DNA from: an uncultured Prevotella sp.
GTDB taxonomy: Bacteria; Bacteroidota; Bacteroidia; Bacteroidales; Bacteroidaceae
NCBI GenBank assembly: GCA_900557255.1
Contig: USSA01000005.1
Coordinates: forward strand, 1 to 37,847
Direction of reading: 5' to 3'
DNA: 37,847 bases
Both the position numbers and the translations under genes were made by a program. Positions 1-7,394 of the stretch are shown piece after piece. The notes beneath the pieces were generated by a model that was not told where the DNA came from, ran no database searches, and saw nothing but the letters and a program-made list of their open reading frames with translations. The number at the start of each line of letters is the position of its first letter. The stretch's first letter is position 1.

Positions 1-54
1 TAGAGCACAACCTTGCCAAGGTTGGGGTCGCGGGTCCGAGTCCCGTTTTCCGCT
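1..54 (+). tRNA. tRNA-Gly (GCC), 5'-truncated by window edge
   Basis: This is the 3' part of a tRNA. Bases 1-54 are identical to bases 325-378 of the complete tRNA-Gly downstream, including the anticodon arm with GCC, the T-arm and the TTTCCGC acceptor strand. The D-arm and 5' acceptor strand lie outside the window. It is the first member of a Gly-Leu-Leu-Gly cluster. Confidence 0.93.
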
Positions 55-95
55 CGATCATTTTTGTATTAAACCAAGATAGGTTTAAGTTTAGG

Positions 96-177
96 GCCCA
101 AGTGGCGGAATTGGTAGACGCGCACGTTTCAGGTGCGTGTGTTTCACAACGTGCAGGTTCGAGTCCTGTCTTGGGCA
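96..177 (+). tRNA. tRNA-Leu (CAG)
   Basis: The acceptor strands GCCCAAG (96-102) and CTTGGGC (170-176) pair fully, with discriminator A177. The D-arm has the class II form (TGGCGGAATTGGTAGACGCG). The anticodon stem CACGT/GCGTG encloses a loop with CAG at 130-132. A variable arm and a GGTTCGAGTCC T-arm follow. Length and long variable arm fit tRNA-Leu. Confidence 0.95.
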
Positions 178-201
178 CAATGTTTAAATTAGCTTAGTGT
201 T

Positions 202-285
202 GGAGAGGTGGCGGAATTGGTAGACGCGCTACTTTGAGGGGGTAGTGACAATTGTGTCGTGGGAGTTCGAGTCTCCTCCTCTTCA
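202..285 (+). tRNA. tRNA-Leu (GAG)
   Basis: Acceptor strands GGAGAGG (202-208) and CCTCTTC (278-284) pair with one G-T wobble; the discriminator is A285. The D-arm is the same type as in the neighbouring tRNA-Leu. The anticodon stem CTACT/GGTAG places GAG at 236-238. A long variable arm and a GAGTTCGAGTCTC T-arm complete a class II tRNA-Leu. Confidence 0.95.
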
Positions 286-305
286 CTTTTATTGTTGTTT
301 TACAA

Positions 306-378
306 GCGGAAATAGCTCAGTTGGTAGAGCACAACCTTGCCAAGGTTGGGGTCGCGGGTCCGAGTCCCGTTTTCCGCT
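306..378 (+). tRNA. tRNA-Gly (GCC)
   Basis: This is a complete 73-nt tRNA. GCGGAAA (306-312) pairs with TTTCCGC (371-377), followed by discriminator T378. The anticodon arm is CAACCTT-GCC-AAGGTTG. A nine-base T run (380-388) follows at once and may help end transcription of the cluster. The copy is identical to the partial tRNA-Gly at the window start over their shared length. Confidence 0.96.
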
Positions 379-411
379 CTTTTTTTTTGAACTCGAGAAA
401 CATACCCATTT

Positions 412-948
412 ATGAATTTATATTTAAGATATTTTGATCAGGAGACATTAGTTACTAGTGTTGATGATGCTATTGGTTTTTTAAAGAGTATTCCTGAGAT
501 TGAGATGGATGCGGAGCTAGAGGCAGATGTTCGTGAATATGCCGCTAGCGATTTGACGTATCCAAAAAGATATAAGGTACGCCCACGTGTTTATTTTATT
601 GTGATAAAGACTACGGCGCAAACTATGCAGGATTTTAAGGATAAGAAAGCATTGCGTACTCCTACTCCTGCAGAGAGAATGGAGAATCCTGTTGTTGCCA
701 GTTTGGCTCAAGAGGCTCCAGGCTGGTATGAAGGATCACTTGATTTCAAGCGTGTTGTGATGGTACCGGCTACAGGAAAATTTGAGTACCGTGATACTCA
801 TTTCGTTGCGGATGTTAAAGCTGAATCAGGTTTGGATTGTTACAATCGCATCGTAGATTATCTGCGCGATTGTGTAGATTCACGCAGCCAGTTCCCATCT
901 GCAAAAGGTAAGAATTTCCATTTCCGCTATCTGGGAATGTGGAAATAA
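412..948 (+). CDS. Conserved hypothetical protein upstream of ssb
   Basis: A 178-residue soluble protein with no signal peptide or membrane segment. I do not recognise the family. Visible features are an acidic N-terminal third (residues about 17-45), a basic stretch with YPKRYKVRPR near 51-60, and an aromatic-rich C-terminus ending FHFRYLGMWK. It begins 33 bp after tRNA-Gly and ends 29 bp before ssb. It may therefore be cotranscribed with ssb and gldE, or rely partly on read-through from the tRNA cluster; I see no strong TAnnTTTG box directly upstream. Coding support comes from the intact frame and from tight packing with same-strand genes. Function unknown. A link to DNA metabolism is only a guess from its neighbour. 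Confidence 0.8.
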   Translation: MNLYLRYFDQETLVTSVDDAIGFLKSIPEIEMDAELEADVREYAASDLTYPKRYKVRPRVYFIVIKTTAQTMQDFKDKKALRTPTPAERMENPVVASLAQEAPGWYEGSLDFKRVVMVPATGKFEYRDTHFVADVKAESGLDCYNRIVDYLRDCVDSRSQFPSAKGKNFHFRYLGMWK

Positions 949-977
949 AATATTCAGAAATTTAAAAGATTCGTGTC

Positions 978-1325
978 ATGAACAAGGTTATGCTAATTGG
1001 TAATGTAGGTAAAGATCCTGACATTCATTATTTCGAAGCAGATCAGGCAGTAGCTCAGGTCTCTCTCGCAACTACAGAGAAAGGATATACTTTGCCTAAT
1101 GGTACCCAGGTGCCAGACCATACAGATTGGCACAATCTTGTTTTTTATCGTGGGCTTGCAAAGGTAGTAGAGAAGTATGTGCATAAGGGTGACCGCCTTT
1201 ATGTGGAAGGAAGAATCCGCTACCGCTCCTATGATGACAAGCAGGGTAGAAGACAATATATTACAGAAATCTATGTAGATAATATGGAGATGTTGAGTAC
1301 TCGCCCTGCTACTAAAGAACAATAA
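978..1325 (+). CDS. ssb: Single-stranded DNA-binding protein, short form
   Basis: A 115-residue OB-fold SSB, which coats single-stranded DNA during replication, recombination and repair. The N-terminal motif MNKVMLIGNVGKDPDI, the central WHNLVFYRGLAKVVEKYVHKG and the YVEGRIRYRSYDD...YITEIYVDNMEML region are typical of bacterial SSB. Residues 1-105 are essentially all OB fold. The protein then ends at STRPATKEQ, so the usual flexible Q/P-rich linker and acidic DDxPF-type tip that recruits partner proteins are missing. The start ATG at 978 gives the canonical N-terminus. It lies between an unknown gene and gldE. It could be a specialised SSB paralogue rather than the main replication SSB. Confidence 0.93.
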   Translation: MNKVMLIGNVGKDPDIHYFEADQAVAQVSLATTEKGYTLPNGTQVPDHTDWHNLVFYRGLAKVVEKYVHKGDRLYVEGRIRYRSYDDKQGRRQYITEIYVDNMEMLSTRPATKEQ

Positions 1326-1347
1326 TTATTAATTTTTAGCTCAGAAA

Positions 1348-2694
1348 TTGGATATATCCACCATAACTGATGCCTTCGGTGATGTGATGCTGATGCAGCC
1401 TTCCGCCGGGGTTATTGTAGCTGCTGTACTTGCAGCTATATTGTTAGGCATGTCTGCTTTTGCCAGTGGTTCCGAAATTGCTTTTTTCAGTTTATCACCA
1501 ACTGATGTTGCGGAACTTGAGGATGAAAACACTGATGCCGATAAGAAAATACAGATGTTGCGTGATGATTCCGAACGTACGTTGGCTACCATTTTGATAA
1601 CCAATAATTTTGTGAATGTCACAATCATCATGCTCCTTAATTATGTATTCGCAGGAATCGTAGAGTTTGGTCCTAAAGCTTATTGGCTTCAGTTCCTGAT
1701 TATTACGGTTATTCTTACTTTCTTGCTTTTGCTTTTTGGTGAGATTATGCCGAAAGTGTATGCCCGCCAGGATTCTTTGAAGTTCTGTCGCCGGTGCGTA
1801 GGGGGAATTCTGTTTGTCAGAAAGTTGTTTTGGCCTTTAGAAACTATCTTGCTGAAAAGTGGAATTCTTGCAGAAAAGATTATACAGAAGGAAAATCATG
1901 TGCTGAGTGTTGATGACTTGGAACAGGCTCTTGAACTGACTGATAAGAATGATATCAAGGACGAGCAGAGCATGCTGAAGGGTATCATCCGCTTTGGCGA
2001 TGAAACAGCCAAGGAGGTGATGACCAGCCGACAGAATATTGTTGACCTGGATATCCGTAGTTCTTATCCAGAAGTATTAAAGTGCATTGAAGAGAATAAT
2101 TACAGTCGTATTCCTGTTTATCAGGATAATACAGATAATATTCGTGGTGTACTGTATATCAAGGACTTATTGCCTCATCTTACGAAGTCTTCCAACTTCC
2201 GTTGGCAGAGCCTGATTCGTCCTCCTTACTTTGTTCCTGAAACCAAGAAGATAGATGATCTGCTTCGCGAGTTCCAGGACAACAAGGTTCATATCGCCAT
2301 TGTGGTAGATGAGTTCGGAGGTACATCGGGTATTGTTACTCTCGAAGATATTCTGGAGGAAATTGTAGGTGAAATCAATGATGAATACGATGAGGAGGAG
2401 AAGTTCTACTCGAAATTAAATTACAATACCTTTATCTTTGAAGGTAAAACGCTTCTTTCTGATTTCTGCAAAATCCTGAATGTAGATGACGAAGAGTTCG
2501 AGGAGGTTGAGGGTGATGCTGATTCTCTGGCTGGTCTGCTCTTGGAAATCAAAGGCGATTTCCCAAGTATGCACGAGAAGATAGATTATAAGAACTATAC
2601 TTTCGAGGTTATGCAGATAGAGGAGCGTCGCATCAGCAAGATTAAGGTGACGGTACATCCTTTGAAAGATAACGTGGAGGATTCTTCTAAGTAA
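1348..2694 (+). CDS. gldE: Gliding-motility-associated GldE-type CNNM/CorC protein
   Basis: An inner-membrane protein of the DUF21 (CNNM)-CBS-CBS-CorC_HlyC architecture. In Bacteroidota this ssb-linked member is called GldE. Hydrophobic segments lie at about 20-40, 81-105 and 112-131, and GEIMPKVYA (131-139) matches the conserved end of the DUF21 domain. The CBS pair spans roughly 215-340, with SRIPVYQD and VVDEFGGTSGIVTLEDILEE. The CorC/HlyC C-terminal domain spans about 355-435. The first in-frame codon is TTG at 1348; ATG codons at 1387 and 1393 are alternatives, so the exact start is uncertain. The gene follows ssb by 22 bp and precedes the phosphopantetheinyl transferase by 35 bp. GldE is known from flavobacterial gliding work, but non-gliding Bacteroidales keep it, so its role here is open; ion transport is possible. 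Confidence 0.88.
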   Translation: MDISTITDAFGDVMLMQPSAGVIVAAVLAAILLGMSAFASGSEIAFFSLSPTDVAELEDENTDADKKIQMLRDDSERTLATILITNNFVNVTIIMLLNYVFAGIVEFGPKAYWLQFLIITVILTFLLLLFGEIMPKVYARQDSLKFCRRCVGGILFVRKLFWPLETILLKSGILAEKIIQKENHVLSVDDLEQALELTDKNDIKDEQSMLKGIIRFGDETAKEVMTSRQNIVDLDIRSSYPEVLKCIEENNYSRIPVYQDNTDNIRGVLYIKDLLPHLTKSSNFRWQSLIRPPYFVPETKKIDDLLREFQDNKVHIAIVVDEFGGTSGIVTLEDILEEIVGEINDEYDEEEKFYSKLNYNTFIFEGKTLLSDFCKILNVDDEEFEEVEGDADSLAGLLLEIKGDFPSMHEKIDYKNYTFEVMQIEERRISKIKVTVHPLKDNVEDSSK

Positions 2695-2729
2695 TCATCA
2701 GTATTCATCAATATCAGAATATAAAAAAT

Positions 2730-3365
2730 ATGGCAGTTGTCAATATACGAGAAGTTTATCCGGGAGTGAGTCTTGGTTTATGGCAGATGGATGAAACTGT
2801 AGAACAGTTGTTCGGGCAGTATTCTCATCTGCAGGCTTACCGCTCTCAGGTGGAAGAGAAATATAAGAACGATGGCAGGAAACTGGAGTTTCTTGCCATT
2901 CGTGCATTAATGTATGAGATGCTCAAGACGAACGGGGCTTCCAAGGGCTTGCTTTCTCATGCGGGTGACATTACCCACAACGAGGCTGGCAAGCCATTGT
3001 TCCGTGGTTATCATATCAGCGTTTCGCATACCAAGGGTTATACTGCGCTTATCCTTTCCAAAAATCAGGAAGTGGCGGTGGATATCGAATATTTCAACGA
3101 TAGGGTAGAGCGCATCGCTTCCAAATTCCTGCGCAAGGATGAGAAGGCGGAAGATCTGGATGCCAAGCTGGTGCATTGGTGTGCCAAGGAAACGGTCTTC
3201 AAGTTATTCTCTGAAGAAAATCTAATGTTTGAGGATATGCGGGTAAAGCCGTTTGATACGATGGCAGACTGGTCGTGTGATGTGGAGAATCTCAAGAGCG
3301 GAAAGATGGCGCATGTAGATTTCGAGTTAACCATGGAATTTGTATTGACTTATGCTGCGCTGTAA
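2730..3365 (+). CDS. 4'-phosphopantetheinyl transferase superfamily protein
   Basis: A 211-residue enzyme predicted to move the phosphopantetheine arm from coenzyme A to a carrier-protein serine. The diagnostic elements are visible: HISVSHTKGY (about 95-103), the metal-binding VAVDIE (D118, E120), and WCAKETVFKL (W150, K153, E154), matching the WxxKE signature of Sfp/AcpT-type enzymes. The two-domain length fits the Sfp-like group better than AcpS. It lies in the ssb-gldE run on the same strand, and its last 14 bases overlap the next gene, so translational coupling is likely. Whether it serves fatty-acid ACP or a secondary carrier cannot be told from the window; no PKS/NRPS gene is present. 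Confidence 0.9.
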   Translation: MAVVNIREVYPGVSLGLWQMDETVEQLFGQYSHLQAYRSQVEEKYKNDGRKLEFLAIRALMYEMLKTNGASKGLLSHAGDITHNEAGKPLFRGYHISVSHTKGYTALILSKNQEVAVDIEYFNDRVERIASKFLRKDEKAEDLDAKLVHWCAKETVFKLFSEENLMFEDMRVKPFDTMADWSCDVENLKSGKMAHVDFELTMEFVLTYAAL

Positions 3366-4512
3366 TATCCTTTCCATCTTCCTGGCATTCAGTCTGTTGG
3401 CTGGAGCACAGGATTGGAAAGTAGTGAGAGAGAATCCTCAGAAAGCTTTTCCGAAAACCGTGGCTGCGGGCAACTACAGTGGCATTGCTCATCTGCATGA
3501 TGATATCTATGCAGTGGTAAGTGACAAGTCGGATAGTGCCCTGTATTTCAACTTCCGGATTCAGGTGAATCCCAAGACCGGCGAATTGGAACAGGTAGAG
3601 AACCTTGGGTTTACCGAGAGAACAGATGGAATGCTGAACGACGGAAAGTTTTGGCAGGGGCAGGAGAAAGGCTTTGACCACGAAGCCATCGTGAAGGCTT
3701 CTGATTCTACCCTGGTGATAGCAAGCGAAGGATATTGCCGTTTAAAGGAGTATCCTGTTCTGCCTATTTCGGCTAATGCTCCCAAGATTAGCTATCAGCA
3801 GAACCTTTGGGAGAGCAGATGGCCTTCTTCTGATTTTTATCCAAATTATAATTTTGAGTCTCTGGCTTTTGATTCCGTCCGTCAGTATCTCTGGACGATT
3901 CCTGAGAGCACGCTCCGCAAAGACGGACAGCCTGCTACTCCTCAAAACGGATTGGTCAACCAGCTTCGTTTGATGAGGTATGATTGGGGAAAGATAAAGG
4001 AAAATCGTAACAAGGAAAATAATGGCAAGGAAGACTGTAGCGAGCAAAAGAGTAGCAAGAAAGCCTCTCGTTACATGACAGCCTATGCCTATCAGATGGA
4101 TCAACCTTCTACCCATAAGAAAGCAGATATCTATGTGATGGGTGTGAGTGAGCTTTGTGCCTTGCCCGATGGACAGCTTCTGGTTCTGGAGCGTGAGGCC
4201 TTTATCCCGAAGATTAAGATTGGGGCTTTCTGCAAGTGTAAACTCTATCAGATTAATCCTTTGAATTCTGAGGAGTTTGCTTTGAAAGAGAATTTTTCAT
4301 CAGATACTCCTTTCTTGAAGAAGAGATTGCTTACGGAATGGAAAACCGGCTTATCGCTTTCCAAGCGTTCCTTTGCCAATTACGAAGGTATGTGTCTTGG
4401 TCCTAAGTTGGAAGATGGTTCCCAGGTTGTCATCCTGCTGTCTGATTCGCAGGATCAATATGCGGGAGTATTGAAAGACTGGTTCAAGACTATTGTCATC
4501 AGAAAGGAATAA
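3352..4512 (+). CDS. Secreted esterase-like-activity-of-phytase family protein
   Basis: A 386-residue exported protein. Residues 1-19 form a signal peptide with cleavage near AGA-QD. The rest resembles the phytase-like/esterase-like beta-propeller family (Pfam 'Esterase-like activity of phytase'): GNYSGIAHLHDDIYAVVSDK, GFDHEAIV, LVIASEGY, NFESLAFD and ANYEGMCLG are repeated blade-like motifs with acidic residues. The lysine-rich stretch at about 216-240 (ENRNKENNGKE..) is probably a surface loop. The start at 3352 overlaps the preceding gene and gives a clean signal peptide. The gene ends 5 bp before the convergent SDR gene. Substrate is not predictable. Confidence 0.8.
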   Translation: MLRCNILSIFLAFSLLAGAQDWKVVRENPQKAFPKTVAAGNYSGIAHLHDDIYAVVSDKSDSALYFNFRIQVNPKTGELEQVENLGFTERTDGMLNDGKFWQGQEKGFDHEAIVKASDSTLVIASEGYCRLKEYPVLPISANAPKISYQQNLWESRWPSSDFYPNYNFESLAFDSVRQYLWTIPESTLRKDGQPATPQNGLVNQLRLMRYDWGKIKENRNKENNGKEDCSEQKSSKKASRYMTAYAYQMDQPSTHKKADIYVMGVSELCALPDGQLLVLEREAFIPKIKIGAFCKCKLYQINPLNSEEFALKENFSSDTPFLKKRLLTEWKTGLSLSKRSFANYEGMCLGPKLEDGSQVVILLSDSQDQYAGVLKDWFKTIVIRKE

Positions 4513-4517
4513 AGTTG

Positions 4518-5255
4518 TTATGTTGTAATCTTCAATCTCGTCCATAACCATCTAGGAATGAGTCGCCAGAGGAAGACGAGGATATCATATCTCCAGTCTA
4601 TCACCTTAACTTCCTTTCCGTTTTCGATAGCATTTACGATATGTTTCGCCACATCTTCCGGTTTGAGCTGCAGCGGATAGCTGCTGCCTGCGATGAGGTC
4701 GGTCTTTACGAAGCCTGGTCGGATATCTGTGATGGCGATAGGGAGATGACGCATCCTTGCCTGCTGCGACAGGCATTCCAGATAATGGTTCTGGAATCGC
4801 TTGGTGGCAGAGTAGGCAGGTGCAGCACCGAGACCTTTGGTTCCGGCAATGGAAGTGATGCAGGCAATGCGGGCTTTTGAATTGTTCTGATGATGAGTAG
4901 CAAACCAGTTGAATGCCGTATCTGCCATTCTCGTGAATCCCAAGCCGTTGGTTTCCACAGTCTTCAACTCCTTTTCTATATCCAGCGTATTATTCTGCCA
5001 GCCAATGCCGGAACTATGGAAATACAAGTCCATGCCTCCCAATTTTTCGATGAGTTCGAGAAACTGGGCAGGAGCATTGGGAGAAGTCACGTCGATTTGC
5101 TGGTAGCAGGTAATGCCGCCCTGCGAAATCAGAGCCTGCAATCTTTCAATTCTTCTTCCGGCAATTCCTACCTGCCATCCTTTTGCAGCAAGCAGTTTTG
5201 CCACTTCCATTCCGATGCCCGATGTGGCACCCATTACAATTGCTTTCTTTGCCAT
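4518..5255 (-). CDS. SDR-family NAD(P)-dependent oxidoreductase
   Basis: A 245-residue classical short-chain dehydrogenase/reductase. The Rossmann motif MGATSGIG lies at residues 8-15, followed by GRR at 33-35, which suggests NADPH preference. The NNAG position is replaced by SSG (81-83). The catalytic residues are Ser135 (ITSIAG), Tyr148 and Lys152 (YSATK). The C-terminal 30 residues (VIDWRYDILVFLWRLIPRWLW) are hydrophobic and aromatic and may sit against the membrane, as in DltE-like/YdfG-like SDRs. It is downstream of the MurQ-like gene on the same strand with a 70-bp AT-rich gap, so cotranscription is possible. Substrate unknown. Confidence 0.88.
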   Translation of the reverse strand: MAKKAIVMGATSGIGMEVAKLLAAKGWQVGIAGRRIERLQALISQGGITCYQQIDVTSPNAPAQFLELIEKLGGMDLYFHSSGIGWQNNTLDIEKELKTVETNGLGFTRMADTAFNWFATHHQNNSKARIACITSIAGTKGLGAAPAYSATKRFQNHYLECLSQQARMRHLPIAITDIRPGFVKTDLIAGSSYPLQLKPEDVAKHIVNAIENGKEVKVIDWRYDILVFLWRLIPRWLWTRLKITT

Positions 5256-5325
5256 ATAGTCCTATTATATAAGGTGAAATCTTGATAGTTCTATTTATAT
5301 ATGGTGAAGTTTGGGCTCTATTTAT

Positions 5326-6171
5326 CTAAATATCTAAATCGCTTTTACTCTTCAGCAAGTCTTCCGCCTTCTTCACGCTTCCTGCTTTCAGTATCAGTTG
5401 CTTCACTTTCTCGTAATCCGTATATTCCGGATTGCGTTCCATGAAGATGCGGCAGGCGCGGTCGATGAGTTTATGATTGATAAGCTTGGCGTTCACCATC
5501 TTGTTGCCTTCCACCCGTCCTTGTCTTATCTGAAGAGAAGTACTGATCATATCCAGAATCATCTTCTGCGATGAACCGGCTTTCATGCGGGTACTTCCCG
5601 TTACAAATTCCGGTCCCGTGATTACTTCTACGGGATAATCGGCTGCTTGGGCGATGGGAGCGTGGGGATTGTTGACGATGCAACCCGTAGGAATGCCTGC
5701 CTCCTTGCAATGTTTCAGGATGGCGAGCACGAAGGGAGTAGTGCCGCTTGCCGAGAAACCCAGCACGAAATCCTGCTTTGAGATATGTTTATCGCAAAGC
5801 TGGTGCCAACCATTCTCCAGGTCGTCTTCTCTTGATTCTCTGGTTTGTGTAAGGCAGCCGATGCCTCCGGGGAAGATGGCTTGTATCTGTGAACCGTCAA
5901 TACCATAGGTGTTCTGCACCTCGATGGTATCGAGCGTAGCCAGTCTTCCGCCCGTTCCGCAACCGGCATAGAAGAGTCTTCCGCCCTTCTTCAGCTGCCC
6001 TTCGATAGCGGAAATCAGTTGGTTAATGGCAGGCAATGCTTCTTCTATTGCCACAGCCACCTTCTTGTTTTCTGCATTGATATGAGCGGTGAGTTCATCC
6101 ACGCTCATCTTTTCCAGATGTTCGTAGAGCGAGCTCTGCTCTGTTATTCTCTTTTCTTCTTTATTTGGCAT
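5326..6171 (-). CDS. murQ: N-acetylmuramic acid 6-phosphate etherase-like protein
   Basis: A 281-residue SIS-domain protein of the MurQ family, which cleaves the lactyl ether of MurNAc-6-phosphate to GlcNAc-6-phosphate in peptidoglycan recycling. The N-terminus (ITEQSSLYEHLEKMSVDEL) and the block GPEFVTGSTRMKAGSSQKM are typical. The first sugar-phosphate loop reads AGCGTGGRLATLDTIE rather than the usual GAGTSGRLGVLDASE, although the glutamate of the DxxE motif (E84) is kept. The second loop reads FSASGTTPFV rather than ASGRTPYV. These changes make exact substrate less certain. The length is close to the usual 295-300 residues. Possible operon partner of the SDR gene 70 bp downstream. Confidence 0.82.
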   Translation of the reverse strand: MPNKEEKRITEQSSLYEHLEKMSVDELTAHINAENKKVAVAIEEALPAINQLISAIEGQLKKGGRLFYAGCGTGGRLATLDTIEVQNTYGIDGSQIQAIFPGGIGCLTQTRESREDDLENGWHQLCDKHISKQDFVLGFSASGTTPFVLAILKHCKEAGIPTGCIVNNPHAPIAQAADYPVEVITGPEFVTGSTRMKAGSSQKMILDMISTSLQIRQGRVEGNKMVNAKLINHKLIDRACRIFMERNPEYTDYEKVKQLILKAGSVKKAEDLLKSKSDLDI

Positions 6172-6211
6172 ATTACCTTATCTTTAGGGTGTAGATTTAA
6201 TGTAATGAAGC

Positions 6212-6278
6212 CTAGATGGTCGCGGAGGCTATGGCTTGCAGTCATCTAGAGAGTTCTATCATGATGAGACCTATCATC
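6212..6278. other. Hairpins between murQ-like gene and HU-like gene
   Basis: CTAGATG (6212-6218) is complementary to CATCTAG (6243-6249), and GATGA (6263-6267) to TCATC (6274-6278). They sit between two minus-strand genes, downstream of the HU-like gene stop at 6289. They may form terminator-type stem-loops, but no clear U tract follows. Confidence 0.35.
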
Positions 6279-6288
6279 CGCTGGGCTC

Positions 6289-6894
6289 CTATTCTTCAGC
6301 CAGGAAATAAACCGGCGCATTCCGGGAACCTTCTTTTATCAGAAATCCGGATTTTTCCAGTTTCTTCAGCCAGTTGAGTGCTGTCTGTTTACGGATATGA
6401 AATTCCGCTTCCAGTACTTTTCTGTTAATGGAACGGTTATGCTTCAGATACTCTCTTATTTTCTCCTTCAATGCATCTTCAGAGAAAGGGTAGGAGCGGG
6501 AAGTATATTGTGATTTCTCGAAATGGGTATTATATTTCACCTGTTTCAGTAGGTCTGCATTGGGGCGAAACTTGATGCCTCTTACGCTTACATATTCAGC
6601 TCTCACTTTATTGTCGGGTTGCAGGTCATCCATATCCAGATCTACCGAGAGCGAGAGATAACCTATTTCCGGAATGTTGACACGTCTTCCATCCTGCAGG
6701 TCTTCTTCTATGATATCACGCAGTTTCATGAGTACGGAAGAAACTTCTCCTTCTCCCAGACAGCTATGTCTGGCGATTCGGCTGATCATCTCCTTGTCTG
6801 TCATTGCTGTTTGCTCAAAGATATGGGCGAATCGGCGAGTCTCTTCATTTCCTCCTGCATTGGGAAGATAATGGATTTCATATTTAATAGCCAT
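6289..6894 (-). CDS. HU-HIG family DNA-binding protein with C-terminal winged helix
   Basis: A 201-residue protein. The N-terminal ~125 residues match the Bacteroidota HU-like (HU-HIG) domain, with ISRIARHSCLGEGEVSSVLMKL and INIPEIGYLSLS-type strands (here VNIPEIGYLSLS). The C-terminal ~55 residues (INRKVLEAEFHIRKQTALNWLKKLEKSGFLIKEG region) form a winged helix-turn-helix. It probably binds DNA as a nucleoid-associated or regulatory protein. Its promoter (CAAAGGTA on the plus strand at 6921-6928) lies next to the 22-bp-register array in the divergent intergenic region. This makes the protein one candidate to bind that array; this is inference from position only. Confidence 0.85.
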   Translation of the reverse strand: MAIKYEIHYLPNAGGNEETRRFAHIFEQTAMTDKEMISRIARHSCLGEGEVSSVLMKLRDIIEEDLQDGRRVNIPEIGYLSLSVDLDMDDLQPDNKVRAEYVSVRGIKFRPNADLLKQVKYNTHFEKSQYTSRSYPFSEDALKEKIREYLKHNRSINRKVLEAEFHIRKQTALNWLKKLEKSGFLIKEGSRNAPVYFLAEE

Positions 6895-6920
6895 CGTTTT
6901 CTTCTTTCTGTTTAGCGATA

Positions 6921-6928
6921 CAAAGGTA
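6921..6928 (-). promoter_or_regulatory. -7 box of the HU-like gene
   Basis: On the minus strand this reads TACCTTTG, matching the Bacteroidota TAnnTTTG -7 element. A TTG lies 20 nt upstream, as expected for the -33 element. Transcription would begin shortly before the ATG at 6894. Confidence 0.75.
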
Positions 6929-6972
6929 ATCTTTTATTCTTAAACTACCAAATAAAAATGGCACTAATATGG

Positions 6973-7236
6973 ATGAGCGGTTTGATTGATACGAATGAGC
7001 GGTGTTATTGATGTGGGTTAGAACTGCTTATCAATAGGAATAAGCATCGTAAGAAGTCTTTATAAGTTGTCGGAAGAAGTAGGATAAGTTGTTGGAACAG
7101 TAAGTATATGTTGCCGGAAAAGTCACTTCCGTCAGTCGCACAACAGCTGTTGTGCGCTTGCATATCAGCTGTTATGCGCTTGCACAACACGTGTTGTGCG
7201 AGCGTAAAACAGTTGTTGTGCAGTAAGTAATGATTA
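6973..7236. repeat. Array of palindromes and direct repeats in 22-bp register
   Basis: Most of the 500-bp gap between the HU-like and LuxR genes is a 12-unit series in exact 22-bp steps. Units at 6973 and 6995 start ATGAGCGG. Units at 7061, 7083 and 7105 carry ATAAGTTGTCGGAA-like sequence (ATAAGTTGT at 7062 and 7084, ATATGTTGC at 7106). Units at 7149, 7171, 7193 and 7215 start GTTGTGCG or GTTATGCG. In the right half, palindromes CGCACAACAGCTGTTGTGCG (7137-7156), an imperfect copy (7160-7177), GCACAACACGTGTTGTGC (7182-7199) and a decayed copy (about 7203-7221) have centres 22 bp apart. A further inverted repeat TGCTTAT/ATAAGCA occupies 7025-7046. It is non-coding. Rest of the gap: promoters at both ends and AT-rich filler. 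Confidence 0.85.
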
Positions 7237-7303
7237 AGCGTCTTTTACGGTTAATTATCTGTAAATAAACAATCCAATAGAATTGTAATCAAATAAAAAT
7301 ATG

Positions 7304-7311
7304 TATTTTTG
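7304..7311 (+). promoter_or_regulatory. -7 box of the PAS-LuxR gene
   Basis: TATTTTTG matches TAnnTTTG. A TTG at 7283-7285 is 18 nt upstream, near the usual -33 spacing. It leaves a 5' leader of roughly 75 nt before the ATG at 7395. The 22-bp array ends about 70 bp upstream. Confidence 0.65.
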
Positions 7312-7394
7312 TATCCGAATAGCGTATTTAAAAAGAGATCCGATGGCTTGCTGAATCGGAGAACAGATAGAAAGAGTAATATTCAGAATAGCTT

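Noticed and set aside
252..437. 61-residue plus-strand open frame across tRNA-Gly
   Set aside because: It overlaps the complete tRNA-Gly and part of tRNA-Leu, and its translation reflects tRNA sequence.
5256..5325. Two AT-rich similar stretches (CTATTATATAAGGTGAA and CTATTTATATATGGTGAA)
   Set aside because: They are short, imperfect and AT-rich, and could arise by chance; no promoter box or hairpin stands out.
7005..7190. 61-residue minus-strand open frame within the intergenic array
   Set aside because: The 22-bp period is not a multiple of three, so repeats shift frame, and no RBS or family similarity is visible.
6973..7236. The 22-bp-register array considered as a CRISPR array
   Set aside because: The period equals the unit length, there are no unique spacers, units are not a constant repeat, and no cas gene is present.
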